In this document: piece by piece, positions 1 through 9,114 of the stretch
Position numbering within the stretch: position 1 is the stretch's first letter
Layout: each line of letters opens with the position of its first letter
From: Lachnospiraceae bacterium
Lineage (GTDB): Bacteria; Bacillota; Clostridia; Lachnospirales; Lachnospiraceae
Direction: 5' to 3'
NCBI GenBank assembly: GCA_024681795.1
Contig: JAILAD010000013.1
Span: 1 to 64,000 of the forward strand
DNA: 64,000 nt
Made by a program: the position numbers and the translations under genes
Notes under the pieces: model-generated
Seen by the model: the letters and a program-made list of their open reading frames with translations, nothing else
What the model was told of the DNA's origin: nothing
The model's database searches: none

Positions 1-488
1 TTTTCCTTCTTCTTCCCGAAAATAAGTACCTTACTGAATACATAATTCAGAATCGTAACCAGTACTGCCGAAATAAAAATCTTAACAAACCAGTAATGCA
101 GATCCTCGACATTCATTTTTGCAAGGAAGGATATCTTCTCATGCAGTGAATTGCAAAGCGGGAAGAAAACCCTCCAGACATTGATAAATACAAACATAAT
201 CACAATATCCAGAATCCAGGTACCGAGTCTCGATCCTGCAAATCCGAAGAATTCTTTGAAAATATGCGGGTTGGTACTTTTGAATACCCATTTCCTGTTT
301 AAAGGATACGCAAACAAAACACCTACAACCCAGCCGATCGTGTTAATGATAAAATTCTGGATTTTGATGTCCGGGTCAAGTCCCGCGAGCTTTGCCACAA
401 AACAGGCGCCCCACGAAACAATCGTGGTCAGCACTCCCACAATCAGATATATGATTATTTCCTCGTATTTTTTAAATAATTCCTTCAT
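1..488 (-). CDS. GtrA-like multi-spanning membrane protein (C-terminus cut by window edge)
   Basis: Reading leftwards from an ATG at 488, the frame stays open to base 1, so the gene continues outside the window. The translation starts MKELFKKYEEIIIYLIVGVL and shows about four hydrophobic segments. The pattern LNRKWVF (here YPLNRKWVFKS) after the second helix is typical of GtrA/DPMS-type flippase-like proteins, which are thought to move polyprenyl-linked sugars across the membrane for wall or teichoic acid glycosylation. About 162 residues are visible, close to the usual GtrA length (about 130-170). It lies about 20 bases downstream of the exonuclease gene on the same strand. Family assignment is by pattern; substrate unknown. 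Confidence 0.75.
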   Translation of the reverse strand, partial: MKELFKKYEEIIIYLIVGVLTTIVSWGACFVAKLAGLDPDIKIQNFIINTIGWVVGVLFAYPLNRKWVFKSTNPHIFKEFFGFAGSRLGTWILDIVIMFVFINVWRVFFPLCNSLHEKISFLAKMNVEDLHYWFVKIFISAVLVTILNYVFSKVLIFGKKKE

Positions 489-507
489 AATAGTTCCTTT
501 TTGTCTT

Positions 508-1485
508 TTATTTTTTGTCCTTCTTCAGCGACCGGTTTAACAGGCTTTCCTTAATCCGCTTTACTTCCATGATATGAGCACGCCTTCCGGCAATCTCCGC
601 CATCTCATCCGGTGAGATCATCTTCTGCGTCTTTACCACATACACTTTTCCGGTGTCGGTTTTTTTCAGGCGGATTTTGCTTTTCATAAACCCGTCTTCC
701 TCACAATGCGCAACGTTCAGATAATATTTTCCTCCGGGAGAAAAATTCCTTACGCATTTACGAATCTTCTTTCCGCAAACGATGCAACGGCTCGAGAGAA
801 CCTCCCGATCCTGCATGGCCGCGGTCTTGTCGTCAAAACCTCTCGAGATATATTTCTGATAACCCGGGAATGTAAGATGAAGTTCCGCGCTGCGATTTTT
901 CGGAATATGATAGGTATCGTATGAATATCTCGTCAAAAGCTCTTCATTTTGAATTTCCGAAAGAATCCTGCCGGTATAATATGCGTCGGAAAGCGCCCGG
1001 TGAAAGGGGACATCCTGTTCGATTCCCAGCGCCTCAACCGCATGATCGAGTGCGCGTGCGGATTTTTTTCCTTCAAATTCCAAACCGTAAAGTTTTTGCA
1101 CGTCCAGATAGGGAAACGGTCCGTTTGCAAGGTTTTTCATTCCGTAATATTTCATGTTTCTCTGCAATTCCACCAAATCGCCGGAACCCCAGGTGCAGAA
1201 AATATAATCCCCGCCGCACCAGGCAAGAAACTCCTTCATTACTTCATCAAACGGTTCTCCGTTTTCCAGCTCCTCTTTGGAGATATTTACGATTCCTTTG
1301 GTGATGGAGTTGATTCTTTTATAAACCTGCGGTTTGATTATACGGGAAAATTCCCGGATTTGTCTGCGTTCTTCGTTTAACAAAACCGCGCCGATTTCGA
1401 TAATCTCAAAACACAAATCCGGATTGCCTGTATTTTTCCAGTCAAACGGCTGGTTCCATTCCAAATCGATTACAACATAATTCAT
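508..1485 (-). CDS. DEDDh-type 3'-5' exonuclease domain protein
   Basis: 325 residues. The N-terminus carries YVVIDLEW (residues 4-11) with the DxE pair of exonuclease motif I, and HRALSDAYYT near residues 157-166 is the HxxxxD motif III of DEDDh nucleases (DnaQ/KapD type). The domain occupies roughly residues 1-175. The remainder has a CxxC pair (CIVCGKK) and a basic C-terminal tail, which may bind metal or nucleic acid. It is not long enough or placed to be a polymerase epsilon subunit, so a stand-alone RNA or DNA trimming enzyme is more likely. Substrate cannot be told from sequence. Confidence 0.8.
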   Translation of the reverse strand: MNYVVIDLEWNQPFDWKNTGNPDLCFEIIEIGAVLLNEERRQIREFSRIIKPQVYKRINSITKGIVNISKEELENGEPFDEVMKEFLAWCGGDYIFCTWGSGDLVELQRNMKYYGMKNLANGPFPYLDVQKLYGLEFEGKKSARALDHAVEALGIEQDVPFHRALSDAYYTGRILSEIQNEELLTRYSYDTYHIPKNRSAELHLTFPGYQKYISRGFDDKTAAMQDREVLSSRCIVCGKKIRKCVRNFSPGGKYYLNVAHCEEDGFMKSKIRLKKTDTGKVYVVKTQKMISPDEMAEIAGRRAHIMEVKRIKESLLNRSLKKDKK

Positions 1486-1496
1486 TCTTTTATCCT

Positions 1497-1544
1497 TATG
1501 GGGTCAGGCACCATTACGTTCTTAATGGGGTCAGGCACCGTTAC
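1497..1544. repeat. Two tandem GGGGTCAGGCACC repeats
   Basis: Between the exonuclease start and the next gene, ATGGGGTCAGGCACCATTAC (from 1498) is followed by AATGGGGTCAGGCACCGTTAC (from 1524), a unit of about 26 bases. The same core occurs at 15570-15632 and inside a coding region at 33498-33540. On the other strand it reads GGTGCCTGACCCC. Function unknown; it may be a small dispersed palindrome-like element. Confidence 0.7.
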
Positions 1545-1616
1545 ATTCCCTTGCTTGACGAAAAAACAAAATCATCTTAAACTGAAAAAAACCTTAAGAA
1601 AACAAGGGATGAATCA

Positions 1617-2189
1617 ATGAACAAACACACGAACGACAAAGAAGATTTGTTAAAAGCAGCCAGGGCGGTATTCACCAACCGTTATATTTTAACCGAACGC
1701 ATGCACCGCTTTTATGCAAAAGAAACCTTTCGCCTTTATCATAAAAAATGGAAAAACGGTGTTTTGCTTGCCGGCGTAATTACACTCGGAGCGGGAATCC
1801 TTTTAGCCACCGCGCTTCCGGGATGGTTTAAAATTGCCGGAGGTTTAATTATTATTGCCGGGTGCTATTTTATCTTCATGTCTTTCTTCGGATACCTCTA
1901 CGGTGCAAGAGCTTCTTATAAAAATCTCGAGGCTCAGCTCGGTACGCCGCCTGAAGTCACGGTACGGTTTTATCCGGCTTTTTTCAGTGTGGAGACCGGC
2001 AGCAAACCGTTGAATTTCTACTATAAACAGATTACGAGACGCCTCGAATATGACGAGATGTCCATTCTGATTGTCGGAAACGGCAATTCCATCGCGCACG
2101 GTCAGATTATCGATAAGGCCGCCCTGTCTCCGAAAGATCTCGAAAGCTATTATAATGTTCTGGAGCACGCAGGAATCCTGCCCGAATAA
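1617..2189 (+). CDS. YcxB-like membrane protein
   Basis: 190 residues. A soluble N-terminal part of about 45 residues is followed by two hydrophobic helices (residues about 47-65 and 70-92) and a C-terminal soluble domain with the arrangement FYPAFFSVET...FYYKQITRRLEYD...ILIVGNG seen in YcxB-like proteins. It has an AGGGATG-like Shine-Dalgarno in front of the ATG at 1617. It converges on dtd. Function of the family is not established. Confidence 0.65.
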   Translation: MNKHTNDKEDLLKAARAVFTNRYILTERMHRFYAKETFRLYHKKWKNGVLLAGVITLGAGILLATALPGWFKIAGGLIIIAGCYFIFMSFFGYLYGARASYKNLEAQLGTPPEVTVRFYPAFFSVETGSKPLNFYYKQITRRLEYDEMSILIVGNGNSIAHGQIIDKAALSPKDLESYYNVLEHAGILPE

Positions 2190-2260
2190 TCACTCTGTTT
2201 CCGAAATCATCATTTTGCTTTTCGGATCCATTACTCTTTTCCGGGAATACACATACTGCT

Positions 2261-2716
2261 TTACTTTCCGAACATTTCCTCGGAGTCCAGTACAATCGTA
2301 AACGGTCCGTCGTTAATTAAAGATACCTCCATCTCGGCACCGAATTTTCCGCGCCCCGTTTTATATCCGAGGGAAGTACATTTTTCGACGATGTAGTCAT
2401 ACATTTTACTTGCCATCTCAGGATTTCCCGCACGGAAAAAAGAAGGGCGGTTCCCCTTCCTGCAGTCGGCATAGAGGGTAAACTGGGAAATCAGTAAAAG
2501 CTCACCTCCGACATCATCAATCGACAGATTGGTCTTGCCGTTTTCGTCATCGAAAATCCGGAGCTTTAACATCTTCTGAATCATTTTATCTGCTATCTCT
2601 TCGGTGTCGGATTCCGCGATTCCGATTAAAATCATAAACCCGCGTCCGATTGCACCGAGTGTTTCTCCGTCTACGTCCACTTTCGCGTTGCTTACGCGCT
2701 GTATTACAAATTTCAT
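2261..2716 (-). CDS. dtd: D-aminoacyl-tRNA deacylase
   Basis: 151 residues, the standard length. It starts [18 protein letters not shown] and contains [17 protein letters not shown], the Ser-Gln motif of the DTD active site; the usual C-terminal NxGPxT motif appears as NDGPFTIVL. The enzyme frees tRNA that has been charged with D-amino acids or glycine, acting as a proofreading step in the cytosol. It follows the HAD phosphatase gene with a gap of about 20 bases on the same strand, so co-transcription is likely. Confidence 0.95.
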   Translation of the reverse strand: MKFVIQRVSNAKVDVDGETLGAIGRGFMILIGIAESDTEEIADKMIQKMLKLRIFDDENGKTNLSIDDVGGELLLISQFTLYADCRKGNRPSFFRAGNPEMASKMYDYIVEKCTSLGYKTGRGKFGAEMEVSLINDGPFTIVLDSEEMFGK

Positions 2717-2737
2717 TTTTCTTTCTCCGCTTAAATA

Positions 2738-3397
2738 CTACTGTTTCCGGAAACTTACTCCCGGAACTTCCGGAATTTCAGCCGCGGAATCCACAATATA
2801 TGTAGCACCGGATGCAATTAATTCCTCTTTTTTTCCGTATCCGAACGTCACACCGATGCTATCGATTCCCGCGCCGACGGCACCGAGAATATCATATTTC
2901 GTATCCCCGATCATCAGGCACTCTTCTCTTTTTAAATCATACCCTTTGATGGCTTTTTCAATCAGGCGTTTTTTATCGGAGTCCGGATCCGTAAGCTCCG
3001 GACCGATTAAATCGTCAAAAAATTCAGCGAGGCCGACTTTCCTGATAATCTCTTTTGTGAATACGAGGGGTTTGCTGGTTACCAAAAAGACCCTGCAACC
3101 CCGTGCCCGTAGTTCTTTTAGTAACTCGGGAATTCCGTCGTAGACGTCCACATCAAACATGCGGCCCTTCTGATAGACATCCCTGTAAAGCGTTACCGCT
3201 TTTTTACAGTCTTCTTCATTCATCCCGTATTCTCTTGTAAAAGAATCATAAAGAGAGGGACCGATGAAAGTCTCCAGTTTCTCCCTCGGCTGATTTTCAT
3301 AACCAAAACAGGACAGTGCATACTCTACCGAGGATATAATCGCCCGGCCGGAATCTGTCACTGTCCCATCCAAATCAAACATAAAATTTTGATACAT
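2738..3397 (-). CDS. HAD-superfamily hydrolase, phosphoglycolate phosphatase-like
   Basis: 219 residues. HAD motifs are in order: FDLDGTVTDS (residues 7-16), TSKP (motif II, near 105), a lysine in the KKRLIEKA stretch, and MIGDTKYDILGA (motif IV, near 161). A helical cap lies between motifs I and II, as in Gph/PpaX-type enzymes that act on small phosphate esters. The start ATG overlaps the stop of the upstream gene as TAATG, which points to translational coupling. Exact substrate unknown. Confidence 0.85.
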   Translation of the reverse strand: MYQNFMFDLDGTVTDSGRAIISSVEYALSCFGYENQPREKLETFIGPSLYDSFTREYGMNEEDCKKAVTLYRDVYQKGRMFDVDVYDGIPELLKELRARGCRVFLVTSKPLVFTKEIIRKVGLAEFFDDLIGPELTDPDSDKKRLIEKAIKGYDLKREECLMIGDTKYDILGAVGAGIDSIGVTFGYGKKEELIASGATYIVDSAAEIPEVPGVSFRKQ

Positions 3398-4836
3398 TAT
3401 GCTTTTACCCTGTCCATTTTTTCAGCAATTTCTTCCATCTCGTTAAATACGGAAAGAGAAATATATCTTCCCGCTCTCGGGAACTGTCCGAGATTGATTG
3501 CACAGTCAAATGAACTGATCAGGGAATCAATTGTCTCAACAGCCGCGCCTCCCTTGTCACCGAATTCGTTATATAAATGACGCCAGTCGGTAAACAGGCG
3601 AATTGCTTTCCTGCCGTTCTTTCCTTCCACAACCGGAAGTGCAATCTTTGTACCTGCGGCAATTGTCATTCTTCCTTCTTCGCTTGCTGCCGGAAGATCC
3701 TTATTGGAATGAATCGGAACCAGGAACTTCGCCTTCACTGCCTCAACCGACAGGAAATTGTAGTAAAGACTGTAAATAATTCTTCCGTCCTCGTTCTGCA
3801 CATCCTCGTCTTTTAACTGTCCCATTAAAAGCATCCAGCGGACCAGATTCGGATTCGTTACGGGAATACTGTTTTTCGGTACGTTGGAAAAATCCGGTGC
3901 TTTCACCAAAGATGCAGCCGTAACAGCGGTATCCTCGGAAATAATCTCCACGCCTGCCGCACCGTTTAAATAGAATACGGTTCCGAAGAAATTATAAATT
4001 CCCTGCTTGTTTTCTCCGTTCTCGATTTTTTTAATCACATACTTGTCGTCTTTAAAAATCTCCTCCATACGCTCTTTGTATGCTTCGGTGAAAACCCTGA
4101 CATTCGGAGCGGTGCACATAAAGCTTCCGTCTTCGTTCTTCACGGTTCTCGAAAGCATATACGGTTCTCCCGTCAGTGTACTGAATACGCAGTAAATATA
4201 ATCCGACTGCATAATCTTTCTGCAGAGCGTATTTCCGAGCATGGAAATTTTAACGGACTGTTCTTTTTGTTTTTCCTCACTGTCGTCTTTTTCAATTTCG
4301 CGGATAAACCAGGCATAAAATCTCCAGATTTCCTCCACGTCCGTGGTGCTTAACTTATCCACTTCCTCTCTGGTAAGCTGCAGCCCTTTGTCCGCAACAT
4401 ACGCATTGGTGAGAGCCTTCACATAGGAGTGGACCTTGCTTTCAAGAGCAACATCCTCGGTATAAACCACATCGCCGATCCGGTATTCCTTGTCCGATGC
4501 AGACACGCGGATTCCGACACTTCCACCTGCGGTGGCATTTTTTTCACCGTCTTCTTCCACGATTCCGAGAATCGTGATTTCCTTTTCAACCTTGGTATCA
4601 CTTCCCGGACTGGTAATAAATACTTTTGAATCCACTATGGCGGCGCCGTCCATTTTTCCGATCAGAAGAACGGTTTTCCCGTTCTCCTCCGGAAGTACCT
4701 GTTCCACACCCATAACAAAAGAAGAAGACTTTGCCTTCTGTTCACGCTTAAGCTCCTCCGGAGTTTTTGCGGCTACGACAACTTCTTCTTCAACTTCGTC
4801 ACTTTTCTTTTTTGAAATCCTGTCAAATAAACCCAT
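3397..4836 (-). CDS. SseB-domain protein with an N-terminal beta-barrel-like domain
   Basis: 479 residues. The C-terminal quarter (about residues 380-475) has an SseB-like core, RKAIRLFTDWRHLYNEF...AINLGQFPRAG. An earlier part (about 40-120) with VLLIGKMDGAAIVDSKVFI resembles an EF-Tu domain 2-type beta barrel. The first 35 residues are charged and include VVVAAKTPEELKREQKAK. There is no signal peptide or membrane helix. It is co-transcribed with the HAD phosphatase through the TAATG overlap. Function unknown. The two-domain reading is inferred from short motifs only. Confidence 0.55.
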   Translation of the reverse strand: MGLFDRISKKKSDEVEEEVVVAAKTPEELKREQKAKSSSFVMGVEQVLPEENGKTVLLIGKMDGAAIVDSKVFITSPGSDTKVEKEITILGIVEEDGEKNATAGGSVGIRVSASDKEYRIGDVVYTEDVALESKVHSYVKALTNAYVADKGLQLTREEVDKLSTTDVEEIWRFYAWFIREIEKDDSEEKQKEQSVKISMLGNTLCRKIMQSDYIYCVFSTLTGEPYMLSRTVKNEDGSFMCTAPNVRVFTEAYKERMEEIFKDDKYVIKKIENGENKQGIYNFFGTVFYLNGAAGVEIISEDTAVTAASLVKAPDFSNVPKNSIPVTNPNLVRWMLLMGQLKDEDVQNEDGRIIYSLYYNFLSVEAVKAKFLVPIHSNKDLPAASEEGRMTIAAGTKIALPVVEGKNGRKAIRLFTDWRHLYNEFGDKGGAAVETIDSLISSFDCAINLGQFPRAGRYISLSVFNEMEEIAEKMDRVKA

Positions 4837-4975
4837 ATCTTTAATCCCCGCTGTTTCGGACTTTCGGGATTATTTTTCCGGCTGATCCGGATGGATGAAC
4901 GGAAAATAAGTTACCCTATCATCCTTCATATAATTCACCCTTCTCAAACCTGAAAAAAAATCCCCGTCCTATTTG

Positions 4976-5049
4976 CGTTCCCGAGGCGATTCGAACGCCC
5001 GACCCCTCGCTTAGGAGGCGAGTGCTCTATCCTGCTGAGCTACGGAAAC
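4976..5049 (-). tRNA. tRNA-Arg(CCU)
   Basis: 74 bases fold as a cloverleaf: acceptor GTTTCCG pairs with CGGGAAC (one G-U pair), the D arm contains GCTCAGC, the anticodon stem CTCGC/GCGAG holds loop CTCCTAA with anticodon CCT, and the T arm has GTTCGAATC. The discriminator is G and CCA is not encoded. It reads AGG codons. A run of eight T on the minus strand about 25 bases downstream may end transcription. Confidence 0.95.
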
Positions 5050-5107
5050 ACTTTGCACATTCGTATACATTATAAAACAAACTGAACACGAATGGAACAA
5101 ACTATCG

Positions 5108-5998
5108 TTAAAACTCTACATACCCCTGCATCCAGATGCTTCCTTTGAACCTTCTTCCAATCTCCGGTTCTCCCATCAGATCATCTTTCCGGATACATAT
5201 ATTGAAATAAACATCATCTGCCACTACATCCAAAACCCAAAGTTCAATTCCGGTGATGGCATTAATATCTTCCGATACATCTTTAATCTCACCCAGAACC
5301 GAGTACTCGTCACACTCAATTCCGGTCGGCATAAAATAGCTGTCCACCAGTGAATACACGTCTTCCGTCTGTGCTTTTTTCCGGAGCAGGGAAAAGGTAT
5401 CCATATCCTCGATAGCCATATTCTCAATGGCTTTTTCGTCTCCGGTTCTGGCGCGCCTTAAAAGATTCTCTCTGCTTGAACGCCGTTTTTTCAATTCCTG
5501 TTCATCGGCTTCGTTTTTTTCAATCGGCATCATAACCGCACCGTTTAAAGAAAGTGCCGCAAGTGATATATGAAGGACATCTATCGCGCTGTTGTCGATT
5601 TCTTCTTTCTTTGACAAATAGGAATTCTGATTCTGCAGATGAAATATTAACGGCATTCCCAAACGGTAATCATCACAGATTCCGACGTATTCATCCGCGG
5701 CGGAGTGTTTTTCGAAAACCACTTTTTCCGTTGTACTGATTGCCTTTGCTTTCAAAAACGGAATTGTGTAATCGATAAAAATTTCATCTTTTCCGCTTTC
5801 TGCAGGCTCCATGGTTCCTCGCACAATAAGCCCGGTATCCGTACCGTAAAATTTCAAATATTCAAGTTTTGCATTTTTTTCATCAACGGATGATACAAAA
5901 CTTTTATCTGCTTCATATACTACATCAGATAAGAGACGTCTGAAGCCTTCTCTGGAAAAATCATTGGAAAAGCCGATCGCGCGCATATAATCATGCAT
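5108..5998 (-). CDS. DUF3881-like protein of unknown function
   Basis: 296 residues, cytosolic, starting MHDYMRAIGFS. The whole length resembles the DUF3881 family, which I associate with Lachnospiraceae, for example through RAIGFS at the start and the region around GMPLIFHLQN. There is an internal charged stretch, ELKKRRSSRENLLRRARTGD, around residues 165-185. No enzyme motif is visible. A perfect 26-base palindrome with core ACTACATTTGTAGT lies 24 bases before the start codon and probably governs its expression. Confidence 0.7.
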   Translation of the reverse strand: MHDYMRAIGFSNDFSREGFRRLLSDVVYEADKSFVSSVDEKNAKLEYLKFYGTDTGLIVRGTMEPAESGKDEIFIDYTIPFLKAKAISTTEKVVFEKHSAADEYVGICDDYRLGMPLIFHLQNQNSYLSKKEEIDNSAIDVLHISLAALSLNGAVMMPIEKNEADEQELKKRRSSRENLLRRARTGDEKAIENMAIEDMDTFSLLRKKAQTEDVYSLVDSYFMPTGIECDEYSVLGEIKDVSEDINAITGIELWVLDVVADDVYFNICIRKDDLMGEPEIGRRFKGSIWMQGYVEF

Positions 5999-6021
5999 GT
6001 CTCTTACCTCTCTGCAAATCC

Positions 6022-6047
6022 AATTGTACTACATTTGTAGTACAATT
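6022..6047. promoter_or_regulatory. 12-bp inverted repeat, CTACAnnTGTAG operator candidate
   Basis: AATTGTACTACA is followed by TT and its exact reverse complement. The core TACAnnTGTA is the site shape known for BlaI/MecI/CopY-family repressors. It sits just upstream of the DUF3881-like gene. The same core recurs twice upstream of the coiled-coil gene at 11162. Confidence 0.6.
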
Positions 6048-6142
6048 ATCTCCGATTTTTTCTTATATAAATTTTATAAATCTATAAATGATTACTGTTT
6101 ATTGCTTTATTGCTTTATTGCTTAAATAATCGCGCGGCTGAA

Positions 6143-7423
6143 TTATCTGATTTCCGTCATACCACCCATGTACGGACGAAGTACTTCGGGAATTCTTACG
6201 CTTCCGTCTGCCTGAAGATTATTTTCAAGGAATGCAATCAGCATTCTCGGAGGTGCAACTACCGTATTGTTTAAGGTGTGTGCAAAATACTTGTTTCCGT
6301 CCGCACCGTTTACACGAATCTTTAATCTTCTTGCCTGAGCGTCTCCGAGGTTTGAGCAGCTTCCGACCTCAAAGTATTTCTTCTGTCTGGGCGACCATGC
6401 TTCCACGTCGAAGGATTTTACTTTCAAATCGGCAAGATCACCGGAACAGCACTCTAACGTTCTTACCGGAATATCCATGGAACGGAAAAGGTCAACTGTG
6501 TTCTGCCATAATTTATCAAACCACATCGGACTTTCTTCCGGTTTGCAGACAACAATCATTTCCTGTTTCTCAAACTGATGGATTCTGTATACGCCTCTCT
6601 CCTCGATTCCGTGTGCTCCTTTTTCCTTTCTGAAGCAGGGAGAGTAACTGGTCAGAGTTTTCGGAAGCTCTTCTTCCGGAATAATCGTATCGATAAATTT
6701 ACCGATCATGGAATGCTCACTGGTTCCGATTAAGTAAAGATCTTCTCCCTCAATCTTGTACATCATCGCATCCATTTCCGCGAAACTCATAACTCCCGTT
6801 ACAACATTCGAACGAATCATGAAAGGAGGTACACAGTAAGTGAATCCTCTGTTAATCATAAAATCTCTCGCATAGGAAATAACTGCGGAATGAAGTCTTG
6901 CAATGTCGCCCTGCAGATAATAAAATCCGTTTCCGGCAACTCTTCTTGCAGCATCAAGGTCGATTCCGTTGAAACGTTCCATGATTTCCGTATGATACGG
7001 AATTTCAAAATCGGGAACTACCGGATCGCCGTATTTGGTTACTTCCACATTCTCGGTATCATTCTTTCCGATCGGTACACTCGGATCTATGATATTCGGA
7101 ATAATCATCATATCCTTTAAGATTTTTTCTTCCAGTTCTTTCTGCTTTGCATCAAGCTCCTCGACTTTGGCACCTTCGTTTGCCACTTCCGCTTTTACCG
7201 CTTCCGCTTCTTCTTTCTTACCCTGTGCCATGAGCTGACCGATCTGTTTGGAGATTTTATTACGGTTCGCTTTTAAATCGTCTACCTGCTGCTGGGTAGC
7301 TCTTCTTTCTGCGTCCAGTGTAATAACTTCATCCACCAGAGGAAGTTTTTCATCCTGGAATTTTTTACGGATGTTCTCTTTTACAACTTCCGGTTTTTCT
7401 CTTAAAAATTTAATATCAATCAT
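6143..7423 (-). CDS. serS: Seryl-tRNA synthetase
   Basis: 426 residues, standard length. The N-terminal helical hairpin that grips the long variable arm of tRNA-Ser is at about residues 1-110 (MIDIKFLREKPEVV, then a coiled coil). Class II motifs follow: motif 2 as SPCFRKEKGAHG and motif 3 as GVAPPRMLIAF-like (VVAPPRMLIAFLENN). The enzyme charges tRNA-Ser, and tRNA-Sec where present, in the cytosol. The gap to the upstream gene is only 82 bases, too short for a T-box leader, and none is seen. Confidence 0.97.
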   Translation of the reverse strand: MIDIKFLREKPEVVKENIRKKFQDEKLPLVDEVITLDAERRATQQQVDDLKANRNKISKQIGQLMAQGKKEEAEAVKAEVANEGAKVEELDAKQKELEEKILKDMMIIPNIIDPSVPIGKNDTENVEVTKYGDPVVPDFEIPYHTEIMERFNGIDLDAARRVAGNGFYYLQGDIARLHSAVISYARDFMINRGFTYCVPPFMIRSNVVTGVMSFAEMDAMMYKIEGEDLYLIGTSEHSMIGKFIDTIIPEEELPKTLTSYSPCFRKEKGAHGIEERGVYRIHQFEKQEMIVVCKPEESPMWFDKLWQNTVDLFRSMDIPVRTLECCSGDLADLKVKSFDVEAWSPRQKKYFEVGSCSNLGDAQARRLKIRVNGADGNKYFAHTLNNTVVAPPRMLIAFLENNLQADGSVRIPEVLRPYMGGMTEIR

Positions 7424-7505
7424 GATTATGTCCTCTTTTCCGATGTTCGTATTTTTCTTTTATAAATTAATTACAAACATTTCTATTTTACACCATTTTC
7501 TGCCT

Positions 7506-8012
7506 TTATTCCATAGCTTTTTTTATAGCCACCGTCTCTTCCGGACTAAGTTCCAATTCACTCTGACCGTTCTTGATTCTCTTCGTATAGGAATAGCATC
7601 CGTCCGATGAGTGAACGGAGTTCATTAAGAATCCGTTATTGTTCTCGTCAAGCAGTACAAGACAGAAACTGAGTTTACCTCCCATTTCCTTGAAGGCATC
7701 ATATTTAACCAGTCCCATCTTCTGGAAATTACTCTGCTGTCTGAAATATAAATCTTTTAACTGTCTGGAATGGCTGTCCAGTAAAGACTTCTGAATTCCC
7801 TGTTCCTCAAATAAATCCGCAATTCTTTTTTCCAGACTTTTCGCCCGTGATCCCTGCATGAATCTCTCGTAGCGTTCGGTAAGGTTTTTTATTTTTCTTT
7901 CCTGTAAAAACAAAAATACCGCAAGTACAATGATGCATATAAGGAGAAAAATAATAACATATAAAATATCAATATTTCCCAGACCTATTTTGTTTAGAAT
8001 CGGACTACCCAT
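7506..8012 (-). CDS. DUF4446-like membrane-anchored protein
   Basis: 168 residues. One N-terminal membrane helix (about residues 15-36, ILYVIIFLLICIIVLAVFLF) is followed by a short coiled coil (QERKIKNLTERYERF) and a compact C-terminal domain with MGLVKYDAFKEMGGKLSFCL and LLDENNNGF, the pattern I know for DUF4446. In many clostridial genomes this gene follows parB, as here. Its link with chromosome segregation is positional only. Confidence 0.75.
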   Translation of the reverse strand: MGSPILNKIGLGNIDILYVIIFLLICIIVLAVFLFLQERKIKNLTERYERFMQGSRAKSLEKRIADLFEEQGIQKSLLDSHSRQLKDLYFRQQSNFQKMGLVKYDAFKEMGGKLSFCLVLLDENNNGFLMNSVHSSDGCYSYTKRIKNGQSELELSPEETVAIKKAME

Positions 8013-8048
8013 GTAGTTTCATCCTTCCTGAATGCTTAAATCTCTTTT

Positions 8049-8108
8049 CCGGTTTTTTCAATCCGGTTTTTCTCAATCCGGTTTTTCTCAATCCGGTTTT
8101 TCTCAATC
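8049..8108. repeat. 15-bp tandem repeat just after parB
   Basis: Three full copies of AATCCGGTTTTTCTC (8060-8104) and a degenerate fourth lie at and just beyond the parB stop codon, which is inside the first copy read on the minus strand. It looks like slippage expansion of the end of parB. The unit is a multiple of three but every copy carries TGA in the parB frame. Confidence 0.75.
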
Positions 8109-8990
8109 CTTTTTTCCGATTAAATCCATAATTCTCTCCAGTTCATCTCCTGAAAAGAACTCAATTTCAATCTTTCCGGATCCGTTTTCTTTTCCGGTTA
8201 CCTTTACTTTGGTGGAAAGCCGGTCTTTTAATTTGGTTTCAATATCCGTATATACATTTGAAAACTGTGTTTCCAGTTTCTTTTTTTCGGTTTTTTCTTT
8301 GCTTCTGTTCTTTACAATCTTCTCTATATCACGAACGGAAAGTTTCTCATCAAAAACTCTCTGTGCAAGAACAAACTGTTCCTCTTCATTGTCAATTCCG
8401 AGGAGTGCCCTCGCATGTCCGGAAGAAATCATATCGTCGATCAGCATCTGCTGAACATTTTCCGACAATTTCAAAAGTCTTACGGAATTGGCGATTGCAG
8501 TACGGGACTTTGATACTCTGTCCGCAACTTCATCCTGCGTCATATCAAACTCCGTCATCAGTCTCTTATAAGCGAGTGCTTCTTCAATCGGATTTAAGTC
8601 TACACGCTGCAGGTTCTCAATAATGGAAATCTCAAGAATTTCCTGCTCGGTTAAATCTCTTACAATAACCGGCACTTCCTTTAATCCGGCGATCGTTGCC
8701 GCTCTCCATCTTCTTTCACCTGCTACTATTTCATAATATCCATCTCTCTCTTTTACAAGTAAAGGAGAAATTACCCCATGCTGCTTAATAGATTCTGCCA
8801 GTTCCTGTAACTCATCTTCGTTAAAGTTTTTTCTGGGCTGTTCCCGGTTGGGTTCTACCTGGGAAATATTCAGCATCAATACGCCTTCGTTATTCCCGTT
8901 TCCGTTTCCTTTTCCGGAATCCTTTACGTTTTCCGTATCAATCAGTGCTGCTAATCCTTTTCCTTTATTTAATCCTCTTTTCAGTGCCAT
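8103..8990 (-). CDS. parB: Chromosome partitioning protein ParB
   Basis: 295 residues from the ATG at 8990 (MALKRGLNKGKG), chosen because GGGGAG lies 6 bases upstream; the longer GTG frame to 9011 would start inside a parS site. The N-terminal CTPase/ParB domain has GERRWRAA (box I, near residue 88) and the helix-turn-helix region spans MTQDEVADRVSKSRTAIANSVRLL. The C-terminal part is the dimerisation domain. ParB loads on parS and slides as a CTP clamp, recruiting SMC and acting with ParA. A parS-like site at 9004-9019 just upstream suggests self-regulation. Confidence 0.95.
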   Translation of the reverse strand: MALKRGLNKGKGLAALIDTENVKDSGKGNGNGNNEGVLMLNISQVEPNREQPRKNFNEDELQELAESIKQHGVISPLLVKERDGYYEIVAGERRWRAATIAGLKEVPVIVRDLTEQEILEISIIENLQRVDLNPIEEALAYKRLMTEFDMTQDEVADRVSKSRTAIANSVRLLKLSENVQQMLIDDMISSGHARALLGIDNEEEQFVLAQRVFDEKLSVRDIEKIVKNRSKEKTEKKKLETQFSNVYTDIETKLKDRLSTKVKVTGKENGSGKIEIEFFSGDELERIMDLIGKKD

Positions 8991-9003
8991 GCTTTTCTCC
9001 CCT

Positions 9004-9019
9004 TGTTTCACGTGAAATT
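9004..9019. promoter_or_regulatory. parS-like site upstream of parB
   Basis: TGTTTCACGTGAAATT matches the ParB site TGTTTCACGTGAAACA at 14 of 16 positions. It lies 14 bases before the parB start codon. Confidence 0.85.
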
Positions 9020-9114
9020 TTTCGTGGCTTTTACAGTTTCTCTTCTATACTTAACTTATTAACACTTATTAACTTTATGAAACCTATTGGCAACTCCGCT
9101 TTTACCACAGGTAT

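Noticed and set aside
6098-6123. TTTATTGC tandem repeat after serS
   Set aside because: Three 8-base units in AT-rich spacer; simple slippage with no sign of function.
7424-7505. T-box leader for serS
   Set aside because: Only 82 bases and no specifier hairpin or antiterminator sequence.
8991-9011. GTG start seven codons upstream for ParB
   Set aside because: It would lie inside the parS site and has no RBS, whereas GGGGAG fits the ATG at 8990.
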